42,174 bases of DNA from Candidatus Sulfotelmatobacter sp. Its GTDB lineage: Bacteria; Acidobacteriota; Terriglobia; Terriglobales; Acidobacteriaceae. The position numbers were made by a program, and so were the translations under genes. Numbering within the stretch: position 1 is the stretch's first letter; each line of letters begins with the position of its first letter. This document shows, in pieces, positions 16,645 through 24,472 of the stretch. Below the pieces are notes generated by a model that was not told the origin of the DNA, ran no database searches, and worked only from the letters and a program-made list of their open reading frames with translations. The DNA lies in contig JAICJP010000004.1 in NCBI GenBank assembly GCA_025928375.1, positions 1 to 42,174 of the forward strand, given 5' to 3'.

Positions 16645-17422
16645 CATTTACTTTGAGCATGACCGCTGGGGACGCGCTCTTGTCTGGTCGCTGGGCCTGC
16701 ATCTCGGGGTCACCCTCTCACTCTTGGGCTACTCAGCATTTTTTAATCGTCAAACGGGGGGCACTTGGGGTGCTGGAGGCGGGGGAGAAGCCATAGGCGC
16801 CACGCTCGTGAGTTCGGTTCCTCTCCCGGTGCCGCCTTCGCCAACCCAGAACGTGCTGGCGAACGAGTCCAAGGGCGTCACCCAGTCGCAGCCCAAAATC
16901 GAAGAGAAGCCTGAACCCGAGGCTATCGATATCCAGGGCAAAAATGCGAAGATCAAACCGAAAAAGAAGCAGGAAACCGTCACCAAAAAGACCACGCCGC
17001 AGCCTGAGCCAGAGCCGGAGAATAACCAGGTTGCGTTTGGCGAAGGCGGCCCGGTGAGCGGTCCCTATGGGACGTTCAATGCGGCGGGGGCGAAGGGCGG
17101 GTTCGGCTTTACGGGGGGCGGGGGCGATTTCGGTAATCGGTTCGCCTGGTATGTGCAAGGCGTGCAGCGCGTCGTTTCTCAGAACTGGCTCAAATACGAA
17201 ATAGATCCGCGTATCTCTAGCGCCAACCGCGTCTACATCACCTTCGATATCGCTCGTGACGGGCATCCCGGCAATGTCCGCATCGAGCAATCGAGCGGCG
17301 TCCCCTCGCTCGACATTTCAGCAGTTCGCGCCATTCAGCGCATTGATACCTTCGGAGCCTTGCCTCCCGATTACTCCGGCAACAAGGTCTCCGTCGAGTT
17401 CTGGTTCGATTACAAGAAGTAG
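16628..17422 (+). CDS. tolA: TolA-like protein with TonB C-terminal domain
   Basis: A 264-residue inner-membrane-anchored periplasmic protein that should link TolQR to Pal/TolB. One membrane helix lies at about residues 18-38 (LVWSLGLHLGVTLSLLGYSAF). The linker is unusual: a Gly-rich patch, then Pro/Glu/Lys-rich repeats (KPKKKQETVTKK, PQPEPEPENN) and a second Gly-rich patch (GGFGFTGGGGDFG), in place of the long Ala/Lys coiled coil of enteric TolA. The C-terminal domain (YVQGVQRVVSQNWLKYEI ... ITFDIARDGHPGNVRIEQSSG ... EFWFDYKK) is of the TonB/TolA type. Position between tolR and tolB gives the TolA call; by domain alone it could be named TonB. Confidence 0.85.
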   Translation: MAASADIYFEHDRWGRALVWSLGLHLGVTLSLLGYSAFFNRQTGGTWGAGGGGEAIGATLVSSVPLPVPPSPTQNVLANESKGVTQSQPKIEEKPEPEAIDIQGKNAKIKPKKKQETVTKKTTPQPEPEPENNQVAFGEGGPVSGPYGTFNAAGAKGGFGFTGGGGDFGNRFAWYVQGVQRVVSQNWLKYEIDPRISSANRVYITFDIARDGHPGNVRIEQSSGVPSLDISAVRAIQRIDTFGALPPDYSGNKVSVEFWFDYKK

Positions 17423-17426
17423 GGCT

Positions 17427-17459
17427 GTGTACCTCTGTCCAGTAATTCCTGTGGTACAC
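17427..17459 (+). repeat. Inverted repeat GTGTACC / GGTACAC before tolB
   Basis: Perfect 7-base arms separated by 19 bases, starting five bases after the tolA stop. It may form an mRNA hairpin or be an operator. The same left arm GTGTACC occurs in the ispH leader hairpin (from 7989). Confidence 0.35.
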
Positions 17460-17535
17460 CGGTGCGTCAACGAACTACAACGAGTGCAAAATGGGAATCA
17501 CGCCAATGAGTAGCTTTAAAACGATGGAGAAAATG

Positions 17536-17564
17536 TTGCGAATCCCTTCATATCCAAATAGGAT
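17536..17564 (+). promoter_or_regulatory. Candidate internal promoter for tolB
   Basis: TTGCGA and TAGGAT are separated by 17 bases in an AT-rich, low-coding stretch between tolA and tolB; GATAAT overlaps the second box. It would allow tolB-pal-cpoB to be expressed apart from tolQRA. Confidence 0.33.
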
Positions 17565-17598
17565 AATGCCATACAGAAAATTGTGTATTTTTAAACGG

Positions 17599-18978
17599 AT
17601 GGACGAGTCCGCCAGATCCCAGTCCCGGCCGCACCGAAGCACGCAGAGGTTCCTCGTACATTGCTTTGCTCTGATTCTCGCTTGTTGCTTTTCCAGCACA
17701 AGCTTGCGGGCACAGGACTGGGTGAAAACTGGCACCGCATTGGGCGTCGAAAAAGTTCGTCTGGCCGTTTCCGACTTCAAACCCGCCACAGCGGATGCTC
17801 AAAACACCGCGCTGCTGAAGACTTTCAACGACACTCTCTGGAATGACCTTGATGTCTCCGGAGTGGTGGAACTCGTCTCCAAAAGTTTTTACCCGCTGCA
17901 AGTACCCGCACAGCCGGCTGAAGTGAATTTCATTGCGTGGAATTCTCCTCCGCCCAATGCAGCCATGCTGGCATTTGGGAACCTTGGCGTCTCCGGCGGG
18001 AAGCTCACCGTTCAGGGTTGGCTATACGACGTCAAGAATATCCAATCGCCACAAGTGTTGGGCAAGCAGTACAACGACAGTGCCACCGACGCCGCTGCTC
18101 GCATGATGGCGCACAAGTTCGCCGACGAGATTATTTATCGGCTGGGCGGTGGCATTCAGGGGATCGCCGAGACGCAGATCTACTTCGTGAGCGATCGCAC
18201 CGGCCACAAAGAAATCTGGGCCATGGACTACGACGGTTCCAACCAGCACCAGATCACTCGTCTGGGTTCGATTGCGCTTTCGCCCAGGGTTTCTCCCGAC
18301 GGAACTCGCCTGGCGTTTAGCGCCCTCACCAAGGGTGGTTGGGAGATCATGATGTACTCCCTCGAATTGAACCGCATGATCAGTTTCCCGCACATGAGCG
18401 GCACCAACCTTTCCCCGGCGTGGTCGGGAGATGGCACCAAACTCGCGTTTTCGTCATCCCGCAGCGGAGAGCCCGAGATCTACGTTTCCGACGCCTCCGG
18501 CGCCAATCCCCGTCGCATGACTGCCGACAAAGGGCCGGATGTTTCTCCGGTTTGGAATCGCAAGACCAATGCCCAGATCGCCTTCGTCAGCGGCCGCACA
18601 GGCCTGCCGCAGATCTGGACCATGGAGGCTGACGGCACCAACCAGCAGCGCATGACCGATCAGGGCTATGCGGTTTCGCCCAACTGGCTGCCCAGCGGCC
18701 AGTTCTTGGCTTTCGCCTGGGTCCGGAAGTATGGTCCGGGAGAGCCCGGCTCTTCTGACATCTACCTCATGGACATCGCCAGCAAGCAGTGGGTGCAGTT
18801 GACGCACGATGGTGGACGCAACGACTTCCCCTCGTGGTCACCAGATGGCCGTCACATTGTCTTCCAGTCAAACCGCTCCGGAAGCCTGCAAATCTGGTCC
18901 ATGTTGGCGGATGGCACCAAAGTTCAGCAGTTAACTTTTACGGGACGCAACTCGCAACCCAATTGGAGTTTTAAGTAA
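17599..18978 (+). CDS. tolB: Tol-Pal system protein TolB
   Basis: TolB is a periplasmic beta-propeller that binds Pal and is part of the Tol constriction machinery. From the ATG at 17599 it is 459 residues with an N-terminal signal peptide (basic RPHRSTQRF, then LVHCFALILACCF, cleavage near SLRAQ). The N-terminal domain (VRLAVSDFKPA ... QVQGWLYDV-type strands) is followed by repeated propeller blades with IYFVSDRTGHKEIWAMDYDG, SPAWSGDGTKLAFSSSRSG, YVSDASG and SWSPDGRHIVFQSNRSG. The frame is open 36 codons further up, but that part does not look like signal peptide. The next gene is pal, 60 bases on. Confidence 0.94.
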   Translation: MDESARSQSRPHRSTQRFLVHCFALILACCFSSTSLRAQDWVKTGTALGVEKVRLAVSDFKPATADAQNTALLKTFNDTLWNDLDVSGVVELVSKSFYPLQVPAQPAEVNFIAWNSPPPNAAMLAFGNLGVSGGKLTVQGWLYDVKNIQSPQVLGKQYNDSATDAAARMMAHKFADEIIYRLGGGIQGIAETQIYFVSDRTGHKEIWAMDYDGSNQHQITRLGSIALSPRVSPDGTRLAFSALTKGGWEIMMYSLELNRMISFPHMSGTNLSPAWSGDGTKLAFSSSRSGEPEIYVSDASGANPRRMTADKGPDVSPVWNRKTNAQIAFVSGRTGLPQIWTMEADGTNQQRMTDQGYAVSPNWLPSGQFLAFAWVRKYGPGEPGSSDIYLMDIASKQWVQLTHDGGRNDFPSWSPDGRHIVFQSNRSGSLQIWSMLADGTKVQQLTFTGRNSQPNWSFK

Positions 18979-19038
18979 ATCGCAATAAATAAACTTCGTC
19001 TGATTCCCAGATTTTCGGGATCGCGGGAGGAATAAAAA

Positions 19039-19776
19039 GTGAAGCACATAAATCTGAAGTGGTTTTACTTGGTCCTTGCCCTAAGCGCGCTGTTGACATT
19101 GGGCGCCTGCGGAAAGAAAGCAACTCCGCCGCCGCCACCCCCTCCACCTCCGCCGGCGGCTCCGACAGCGTCGATCTCGGTGAATCCCAGCACGATTCAG
19201 GCTGGCCAATCCGCCTCGCTCACCTGGCAGACCAGCGATGCGACCGACGTCTCCATCGATGGGATCGGTGCCGTCCAGCCCAATGGGTCGCAGAGCGTTT
19301 CGCCGTCCGAATCCACCACGTACCATCTGACAGCGAAAGGCTCGGGCGGCACGCAGGAAGCTACCGCGCGGCTCACTGTGACCCCGGCTTCGGCACCTCC
19401 GCCGCCACCCACCACCAACGTCACGGACGAACAGTTGTTCAGCCAGAACGTGAAGGACGTCTACTTCGACTATGACAAGGCTGACGTCCGGGGCGATCAG
19501 CAGTCCTCTGTCCAGGCGGACGCGCAATTTTTCGGTCAGCATCCCAACATGAACTTCACGGTTGAAGGCCACTGCGACGAGCGCGGCTCGACCGAATACA
19601 ACTTGGCATTAGGCGATCAACGCGCCAGCGCCGTAAAGAACGCTTTGACTGCAGCCGGCGTCAATGCCAGCCGCATCAAGACGATCAGCTATGGCAAAGA
19701 AAAGCCGTTCTGCACCGAAAGCAACGAAGCCTGCTGGCAGCAAAATCGCCGCGGTCACCTCGTGTACCAGAAGTAA
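19039..19776 (+). CDS. pal: Peptidoglycan-associated lipoprotein Pal with extra Ig-like domain
   Basis: Pal anchors the outer membrane to peptidoglycan and binds TolB. It starts at a GTG (19039) with GGGAGGA upstream. The lipobox LGAC gives a lipidated Cys24. A run of ten prolines follows, then an Ig-like beta-sandwich at about residues 43-115 (SISVNPSTIQAGQSASLTW ... STTYHLTAKG ... ATARLTV), a second Pro run, and the OmpA/Pal domain (VYFDYDKADVR, FTVEGHCDERGSTEYNLALG, QNRRGHLVYQ). At 245 residues it is longer than enteric Pal (about 170) because of the Ig-like insert. No residue of the peptidoglycan-binding site is evidently missing. Confidence 0.93.
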   Translation: MKHINLKWFYLVLALSALLTLGACGKKATPPPPPPPPPPAAPTASISVNPSTIQAGQSASLTWQTSDATDVSIDGIGAVQPNGSQSVSPSESTTYHLTAKGSGGTQEATARLTVTPASAPPPPPTTNVTDEQLFSQNVKDVYFDYDKADVRGDQQSSVQADAQFFGQHPNMNFTVEGHCDERGSTEYNLALGDQRASAVKNALTAAGVNASRIKTISYGKEKPFCTESNEACWQQNRRGHLVYQK

Positions 19777-19791
19777 AGAACGAAGCACGGA

Positions 19792-19815
19792 GGGGCGGAC
19801 CCATTGGTCCGCCCC
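19792..19815 (+). repeat. Strong 10-bp hairpin between pal and cpoB
   Basis: GGGGCGGACC and GGTCCGCCCC are perfect arms around CATT, 16 bases after the pal stop. No T-run follows (GCGTAGTC), so it is not a classical intrinsic terminator. It may protect the tolQ-pal transcript 3' end and lower cpoB levels. Confidence 0.65.
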
Positions 19816-19964
19816 GCGTAGTCAAACGAGCGCAGGAGAGCAATTTAGGAGGCTCAAGAGGTTGCCCTTTCGAGGTTGAACATTCCGGTTCCGCCGCACT
19901 CTTGCAGAGCGGAATCGCGCCACTCTGTGGGACAATCAAAGCATCTAAGTATTCAGGATTTCCT

Positions 19965-20804
19965 ATGAAACCACATCGTGTCTCCGCGTTTTTCGCGCTG
20001 TTGTCGATCCTCTGGTTAACCGCCGCTCCCGCCTGGGGCGTCAATAAGGAGATGGTCCAGCTGCAGACTCAGGTCCAGCAACTGCAGGAGCAAATGACCG
20101 CTATGCAGCGCAGCTTCGACGAGCGCATGGGCGTGATGCGGAACCTGGTTGAGCAGGACACCGATGCGGTCAACAAAGTCGCCAATGCCCTGAACTCACT
20201 CCAGACCACGCTGCAAAAGCAGCAGTCCGAGGGCGGAAACAAAGTCGACCAGCTCTCTGGCCAGATCCAGGCGTTGAACGACACGATGGATGAAATTAAG
20301 GTCCGCCTGGCGAAGGTGACCAAGCAACTTGAGGATATGCAAGCATCGCAGCAGAGTATCCAGGCGCAACAGGCGCAGGCGCAAGCGCAGCAGCAGGCGC
20401 TCAAAGATGCTCCGCCACCCGACGTGCTATACAACAATGCTGTCCGCGATTACACCGGCGGCAAGAATGATCTCGCATCGCAGGAATTCACGGAGTACCT
20501 GAAGTTTTATCCCAATACCGATCTCGCCGGAAACTGCTACTTCTACCTGGGCGAAATTCAGTTTCGGGCAGCGAACTACCAGCAGGCCGTCCAGAGCTAC
20601 GACCAAGTCCTGCAGAATTTTCCCAGCGGGAACAAAGCTGCTTCGGCTCAGCTAAAAAAGGGATTCGCGCTAATCGAACTGGGTAAGCAGGATGACGGCG
20701 TCGCCGAATTGCGGCATGTGGTTCAGCGCTACCCGCATTCGCCCGAGGCGCTGCAGGCGCGCGAGAGAATGCGCAAACTTGGAGTCTCGAGCACCAGAGG
20801 CTAG
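19965..20804 (+). CDS. cpoB: Tol-associated cell division coordinator CpoB (YbgF)
   Basis: CpoB is a periplasmic protein linking Tol-Pal with peptidoglycan synthesis at the septum. From the ATG at 19965 (AGGA six bases ahead) it is 279 residues with a signal peptide (basic MKPHR, then SAFFALLSILWL, ending near PAWG). A long coiled coil rich in Gln spans about residues 30-145. The C-terminal tetratricopeptide repeats (YNNAVRDYTGGKNDLASQEF, CYFYLGEIQFRAANYQQAVQ, KGFALIELGKQDDGVAELRHVV) are the YbgF type. The coiled coil is longer than in E. coli. The frame is open 21 codons further up without a signal peptide. The stop overlaps that of the opposite-strand small gene. Confidence 0.92.
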   Translation: MKPHRVSAFFALLSILWLTAAPAWGVNKEMVQLQTQVQQLQEQMTAMQRSFDERMGVMRNLVEQDTDAVNKVANALNSLQTTLQKQQSEGGNKVDQLSGQIQALNDTMDEIKVRLAKVTKQLEDMQASQQSIQAQQAQAQAQQQALKDAPPPDVLYNNAVRDYTGGKNDLASQEFTEYLKFYPNTDLAGNCYFYLGEIQFRAANYQQAVQSYDQVLQNFPSGNKAASAQLKKGFALIELGKQDDGVAELRHVVQRYPHSPEALQARERMRKLGVSSTRG

Positions 20805-20974
20805 ACGCTCGCATGGCGGCGCTTGGGAGTCTTGTGTCGCGTGGCCTTGTGGGCCTTGTGCTTGTGAACCTTGGGATGCTTCACGCTCGTGAGCGTCGCG
20901 TGTGAGGCATCTGCCAGCACGAGACCGCTAAGTGCAAAGGCAACCACCGCCAGCATCAAAACAAACCTTTTCAT
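20801..20974 (-). CDS. Small secreted His/Lys-rich basic peptide (57 aa)
   Basis: The reverse strand reads an ATG at 20974 with AGAGGG upstream, through 57 codons to a TAG at 20801-20803. The N-terminus is a clear signal peptide: MKRF, then the hydrophobic VLMLAVVAFALSGLVLA. The mature part of about 36 residues is extremely basic, with seven His and most of the eight Lys and four Arg in patterns such as KHPKVHKHKAHKATRHK. No domain is recognised. The composition resembles acid-shock (Asr-like) or metal/nucleic-acid-binding peptides, but that is only similarity of composition. It is convergent with cpoB, overlapping its stop, and divergent from the hydrophilin-like gene at 21111. Confidence 0.72.
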   Translation of the reverse strand: MKRFVLMLAVVAFALSGLVLADASHATLTSVKHPKVHKHKAHKATRHKTPKRRHASV

Positions 20975-21061
20975 ATACCCTCTTTCACGGGGAAGCTACT
21001 TCGGAAAATACTATTCTATTTAAGAACACCAAGGCATAGACTGTCTTTCGAGTCGGGTCAC

Positions 21062-21090
21062 TTGAATCATATTTAAGGCTCCAAGATTAT
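21062..21090 (+). promoter_or_regulatory. Candidate promoter for the small hydrophilin-like gene
   Basis: TTGAAT and GATTAT are separated by 17 bases in a locally AT-rich stretch (about 21000-21095) between two divergent small genes, 20 bases ahead of the ATG. Confidence 0.4.
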
Positions 21091-21110
21091 TATTGGCGAG
21101 AGGTGCTCTC

Positions 21111-21311
21111 ATGAATCGTAAAGACCTCGATCAGGATATGGGGAAGGGTGCCACGGAAAGGGAAGATCACGAGACTCCCGGAAACGCCGGTCTGCAGGGC
21201 CAGTTAGGCCATCGCGACCAGGACCCCATGGTGAAGGGAAGAGATACGGACTTTCCCGAGCCAGGGGAGAACCCCGAACATACCGGAGAGCCCGAGCGCA
21301 AGAGCGCGTAA
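21111..21311 (+). CDS. Small hydrophilin-like acidic protein (66 aa)
   Basis: From the ATG at 21111, with GAGAGG seven bases ahead, the product has 66 residues and almost no hydrophobic residues. It holds nine Gly, sixteen Asp/Glu and nine Lys/Arg, giving net charge about -7, in patterns such as DQDMGKGATEREDHETPG and PEPGENPEHTGEPE. It is predicted disordered and cytoplasmic, as for hydrophilins and desiccation- or osmotic-stress proteins; that is inferred from composition alone, since no domain is recognised. A clear hairpin terminator follows. Its codon use is ordinary for the region. Confidence 0.65.
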   Translation: MNRKDLDQDMGKGATEREDHETPGNAGLQGQLGHRDQDPMVKGRDTDFPEPGENPEHTGEPERKSA

Positions 21312-21349
21312 CCCTCAACCATCACAACGCGTAATCGGCAACCATCACA

Positions 21350-21374
21350 AAGGGCCTCCTAACCGGAGGCCCTT
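21350..21374. terminator. Bidirectional terminator hairpin
   Basis: AAGGGCCTCC and GGAGGCCCTT are perfect 10-base arms around TAACC, between the stops of the hydrophilin-like gene (plus) and korB (minus). T-rich sequence on the plus side (CTTCTTCATT) supports termination; on the minus side the pyrimidine tail is weaker. Confidence 0.75.
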
Positions 21375-21410
21375 CTTCATTCGATCCCTGCTCCCAATCC
21401 CCTGATGTTC

Positions 21411-22469
21411 CTACCGCAGTTCTTCCATGCACGCATCCAGCACTTCCTTGCCGGGACGGGTCATAGAGTCCGGTAACGTGGCCAATGGCTGCTCCACCAC
21501 GTTCAGCATATCGAGAAAGTTCGGCGCCTCCGGGTTGACGTAGAACACTCCGGTGAGCACCTCGCCCTTGTCATGTGCCTCCGTCAATCGCGTGATGGCC
21601 CGAATCTTGTCCGTTGGATCGTAATCCTCTTCCAGTTTGCGCAAATGCAGCCGTGATCCGTCATGCATCGTGACGGCAACCGTGGAACCCGGGTCGTACT
21701 CCACATTGATGTCCTCAAAGTGCGGGACGAAGCTGACATCCTGCAGAGTCTCTTCGTGTTCCTTCACATACTTGTACGACTTGGTCGAACCTTCGTGATC
21801 GTTGAAGGTGACGCAAGGAGAAACCACGTCGAGCATGACCGTCCCTTTGTGAGCGATGGCCGCCTTCAGCATGGCGCTGAGTTGCTTCTTATCTCCGGAA
21901 AACGAACGTCCCACGAGCGTTGCCCCCAACTGGATGGCCAGCGCACAGGTGTCAATCGGCGGTAGATCGTTGACCACGCCAGTCTTCAACTTCGATCCCA
22001 GATCCGCGGTGGCAGAGAACTGCCCCTTGGTCAGGCCATACACTCCGTTGTCTTCGATGATGTAAATGATGGGGAGATTGCGTCGCATCAGATGGACGAA
22101 CTGCCCGATCCCAATCGAAGCTGTGTCGCCGTCCCCGCTGACGCCAATGCACACCAGCTTGCGGTTTGCCAGAAGCGCCCCAGTGGCCACTGACGGCATG
22201 CGCCCGTGCACGGCATTGAAGCTGTGCGAACGGCTCAGGAAGTACGCGGGAGTCTTCGACGAGCACCCGATGCCGCTGGGCTTGATCACGAACTCCGGCT
22301 CCACGCCCATCTCAAACATGGCTTCGATAATGCGTTCGGAAATGGCATTGTGCCCGCATCCGGCGCACAGCGTGGTCTTTCCGCCCTTGTATTCGACCAC
22401 CGTTAGTCCAATCCGGTTGGTCTTGGGGCCGGGTGCAGTGGTTCCAGGTTCCACGGTTGTGGACGACAT
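21411..22469 (-). CDS. korB: 2-oxoacid:ferredoxin oxidoreductase, beta subunit (KorB type)
   Basis: The beta subunit holds thiamine diphosphate and one iron-sulfur cluster, and with KorA oxidises 2-oxoglutarate (or another 2-oxoacid) to its CoA ester with ferredoxin as acceptor. It has 352 residues. The cluster cysteines are C35 and C38 (CAGCGH), C69 (GIGCSS) and C219 (SPCVTF). The thiamine motif is GDGDTASIG (112-120) with EDNGVYGLTKGQ. It directly abuts korA with no spacing. No ferredoxin or delta-subunit gene is adjacent, consistent with a two-subunit KorAB enzyme. Substrate preference cannot be read with certainty. Confidence 0.92.
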   Translation of the reverse strand: MSSTTVEPGTTAPGPKTNRIGLTVVEYKGGKTTLCAGCGHNAISERIIEAMFEMGVEPEFVIKPSGIGCSSKTPAYFLSRSHSFNAVHGRMPSVATGALLANRKLVCIGVSGDGDTASIGIGQFVHLMRRNLPIIYIIEDNGVYGLTKGQFSATADLGSKLKTGVVNDLPPIDTCALAIQLGATLVGRSFSGDKKQLSAMLKAAIAHKGTVMLDVVSPCVTFNDHEGSTKSYKYVKEHEETLQDVSFVPHFEDINVEYDPGSTVAVTMHDGSRLHLRKLEEDYDPTDKIRAITRLTEAHDKGEVLTGVFYVNPEAPNFLDMLNVVEQPLATLPDSMTRPGKEVLDACMEELR

Positions 22470-24308
22470 CTATTTACCCTCCATGCTGGTCAACTCGTCA
22501 GTGATCGACCGCGCGTCCAGCGGCAGCCCGGTAATATGCGCGATGCTGCGCAGCCGCGTAATCAGCTCCGGTTTCAAATCGAGCTTGAGCAAGCTGAGCA
22601 TCTGCGCGTCGCGATTCTGCTCCACCACGTAAATGCGCTCGTGCTGCTCGATAAACTCGTGCACTTCGCGCGTGAACGGATATGCCCGCAGACGCAGGTA
22701 ATCCGTTTCCATCTGGTATTCGTCGCGCAGCTGATCGCGGCTTTCGGTGATTCCCCAATGCGACGTGCCGTATGCAATGATCCCAATCTTCGCGTTATTG
22801 CCTTTGGTGATTTCCGGCCGGGGAACGAACGAGCGCGCCGTTTCAAATTTCCGGTTTAGCCGCTCCATGTTGTTCTCGAAGTCGTCCGCGCGTTCGCTGT
22901 ACAGCGCCTTCTCATTGTGTCCGCTGCCACGCGCGAAGTACGCAGCCGCGGGATGCGGTGTCCCGGGCAACGTGCGGTAGCCGATCCCATCGCCGTCTAC
23001 GTCTTTGTATCGGGCAAATCCGCCCAGCTCGTCGAGATCTTCCTTGCTCAGAACCTTTCCGCGCTGGATCGGAGTAGTCGGGTATTGGAAGGGATCCGAC
23101 ATCCAGTTGTTCATGCCCAAATCCAGATCCGACATCACGAACACCAGCGTCTGAAATTGCTCTGCCAGGTTGAAGGCGTCGGTTGCCATCGCGAAGCACT
23201 CTTCCACCGATGCGGGAATCAGCATGATGTGCTTGGTGTCCCCGTGCGACAGAATCGCCGTCGAAAGAATGTCCCCCTGCGAAGTCCGCGTAGGCAGACC
23301 AGTGGAAGGACCAACGCGCTGGATGTCCCAGATCACGCCCGGAACTTCGACGTAATACGCGAGCCCCGCAAATTCCGACATCAGAGAAATTCCCGGGCCG
23401 GCAGTGGCGGTCATGGACCGCGCGCCCGCCCAGCCTGCACCGATGACCATGCCGATCGCGGCCAGTTCATCTTCTGCCTGTACGATGGCGAACGTCGCCT
23501 TGCCATCCGCGCCGATTCGGTATTCCTTCATATACTCGATCATGGTCTCAACCAACGACGATGACGGAGTGATCGGGTACCATGTGACCACCGTGCACCC
23601 CGCGAACATGCAGCCTAAGGCCGCCGCGGAGTTGCCATCAATGATGATCTTGCCCGCGGTCTTGTCCATGCGCTCGATGTAGAATGCGCCGCGCTTCTGC
23701 AGGTTCGCCTTGGCGTACTCGAAGCCCGCCTGCGCCGCCGCCAGGTTCAGGTTGGCGGCCTTGACCTTTTTCGCAAACTGCTTGCGAATTGCCTTTTCGA
23801 CCTCGGCCATGTCGATGGTCAGCAGGCACGCCACGACGCCTACGTAAACCATGTTCTTGACCAGTTTCCGCAGCTTCGCCTCGGCACATACCTGGGCCAC
23901 GATTTTGTCGTAAGGCACAGAGTAAAAAATCAGATCGTCGCGCAGCTTGTGCAATTGCAACGGTTCGTCGTACAGCACCGAAGCGCCCGCGGCCAGCGAC
24001 ATCGTGTCTTCCACCGCCGTCTCGGGGTTCATGGCCACCAGGAAATCAATCTCTTTCTTCCGCCCGATGTACCCGTTCTTGTTGGCGCGAATCGTGTACC
24101 ACGTCGGCAGTCCCGCAATGTTCGAAGGGAACATGTTCTTGCCGGACACGGGCACGCCCATTTGAAAGATGCTGCGGAGGAGAACCGTGTTGGAACTCTG
24201 TGAACCCGACCCGTTGACCGTCGCGACTTGAATGCTCATGTCATTGACGATCCGCTTCTGCCCAGTGCCGCCGGTCGATCCTCGGGGCACTACATCCGTT
24301 GTGGCCAT
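22470..24308 (-). CDS. korA: 2-oxoacid:ferredoxin oxidoreductase, fused gamma-alpha subunit (KorA type)
   Basis: A 612-residue subunit in which the gamma domain (about residues 25-205; SIFQMGVPVSGKNMFPSN, ATVEDTMSL-type loop) is fused to the alpha pyrimidine-binding domain (from about residue 220; NSAAALGCMFAGC, WYPITPSSSLVE, QAEDELAAIGMVIGAG, TATAGPGISLMSEF). This is the KorA architecture. The C-terminal part has the domain that binds CoA-linked substrates (GIIAYGTSHWGITESRDQL). AAGGAAGG precedes the ATG at 24308. It forms an operon with korB, likely feeding reduced ferredoxin or a reductive/oxidative TCA step. Confidence 0.92.
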   Translation of the reverse strand: MATTDVVPRGSTGGTGQKRIVNDMSIQVATVNGSGSQSSNTVLLRSIFQMGVPVSGKNMFPSNIAGLPTWYTIRANKNGYIGRKKEIDFLVAMNPETAVEDTMSLAAGASVLYDEPLQLHKLRDDLIFYSVPYDKIVAQVCAEAKLRKLVKNMVYVGVVACLLTIDMAEVEKAIRKQFAKKVKAANLNLAAAQAGFEYAKANLQKRGAFYIERMDKTAGKIIIDGNSAAALGCMFAGCTVVTWYPITPSSSLVETMIEYMKEYRIGADGKATFAIVQAEDELAAIGMVIGAGWAGARSMTATAGPGISLMSEFAGLAYYVEVPGVIWDIQRVGPSTGLPTRTSQGDILSTAILSHGDTKHIMLIPASVEECFAMATDAFNLAEQFQTLVFVMSDLDLGMNNWMSDPFQYPTTPIQRGKVLSKEDLDELGGFARYKDVDGDGIGYRTLPGTPHPAAAYFARGSGHNEKALYSERADDFENNMERLNRKFETARSFVPRPEITKGNNAKIGIIAYGTSHWGITESRDQLRDEYQMETDYLRLRAYPFTREVHEFIEQHERIYVVEQNRDAQMLSLLKLDLKPELITRLRSIAHITGLPLDARSITDELTSMEGK

Positions 24309-24381
24309 CCCTACACCTTCCTTTGATTAGTGGGCGGTACCCATTCACCCGGAGTTATGGATTACACGGGAAGTAAACTCC

Positions 24382-24410
24382 ATTATACGGCGGCGGCGCC
24401 CGTCCATTGG
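24382..24410 (-). promoter_or_regulatory. Promoter-like site for korAB
   Basis: On the minus strand a perfect TATAAT (24387-24382) lies about 75 bases upstream of the korA ATG. The -35 position (CCAATG at 17-base spacing) is poor. It is in the 164-base gap after accA and would allow korAB to be expressed separately from dnaE-accA. Confidence 0.42.
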
Positions 24411-24472
24411 GCAAATCGCCCGTCTGTCGCCCGGAGGAACCTGCTTGAGAAACGAGGGAAGAAGTTCGCGGA

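Noticed and set aside
19129-19165. CCG/CCA/CCT-rich run in pal as a possible simple repeat or slippage element
   Set aside because: It simply encodes the ten-proline linker with mixed codons, which argues against a slippage-prone repeat.
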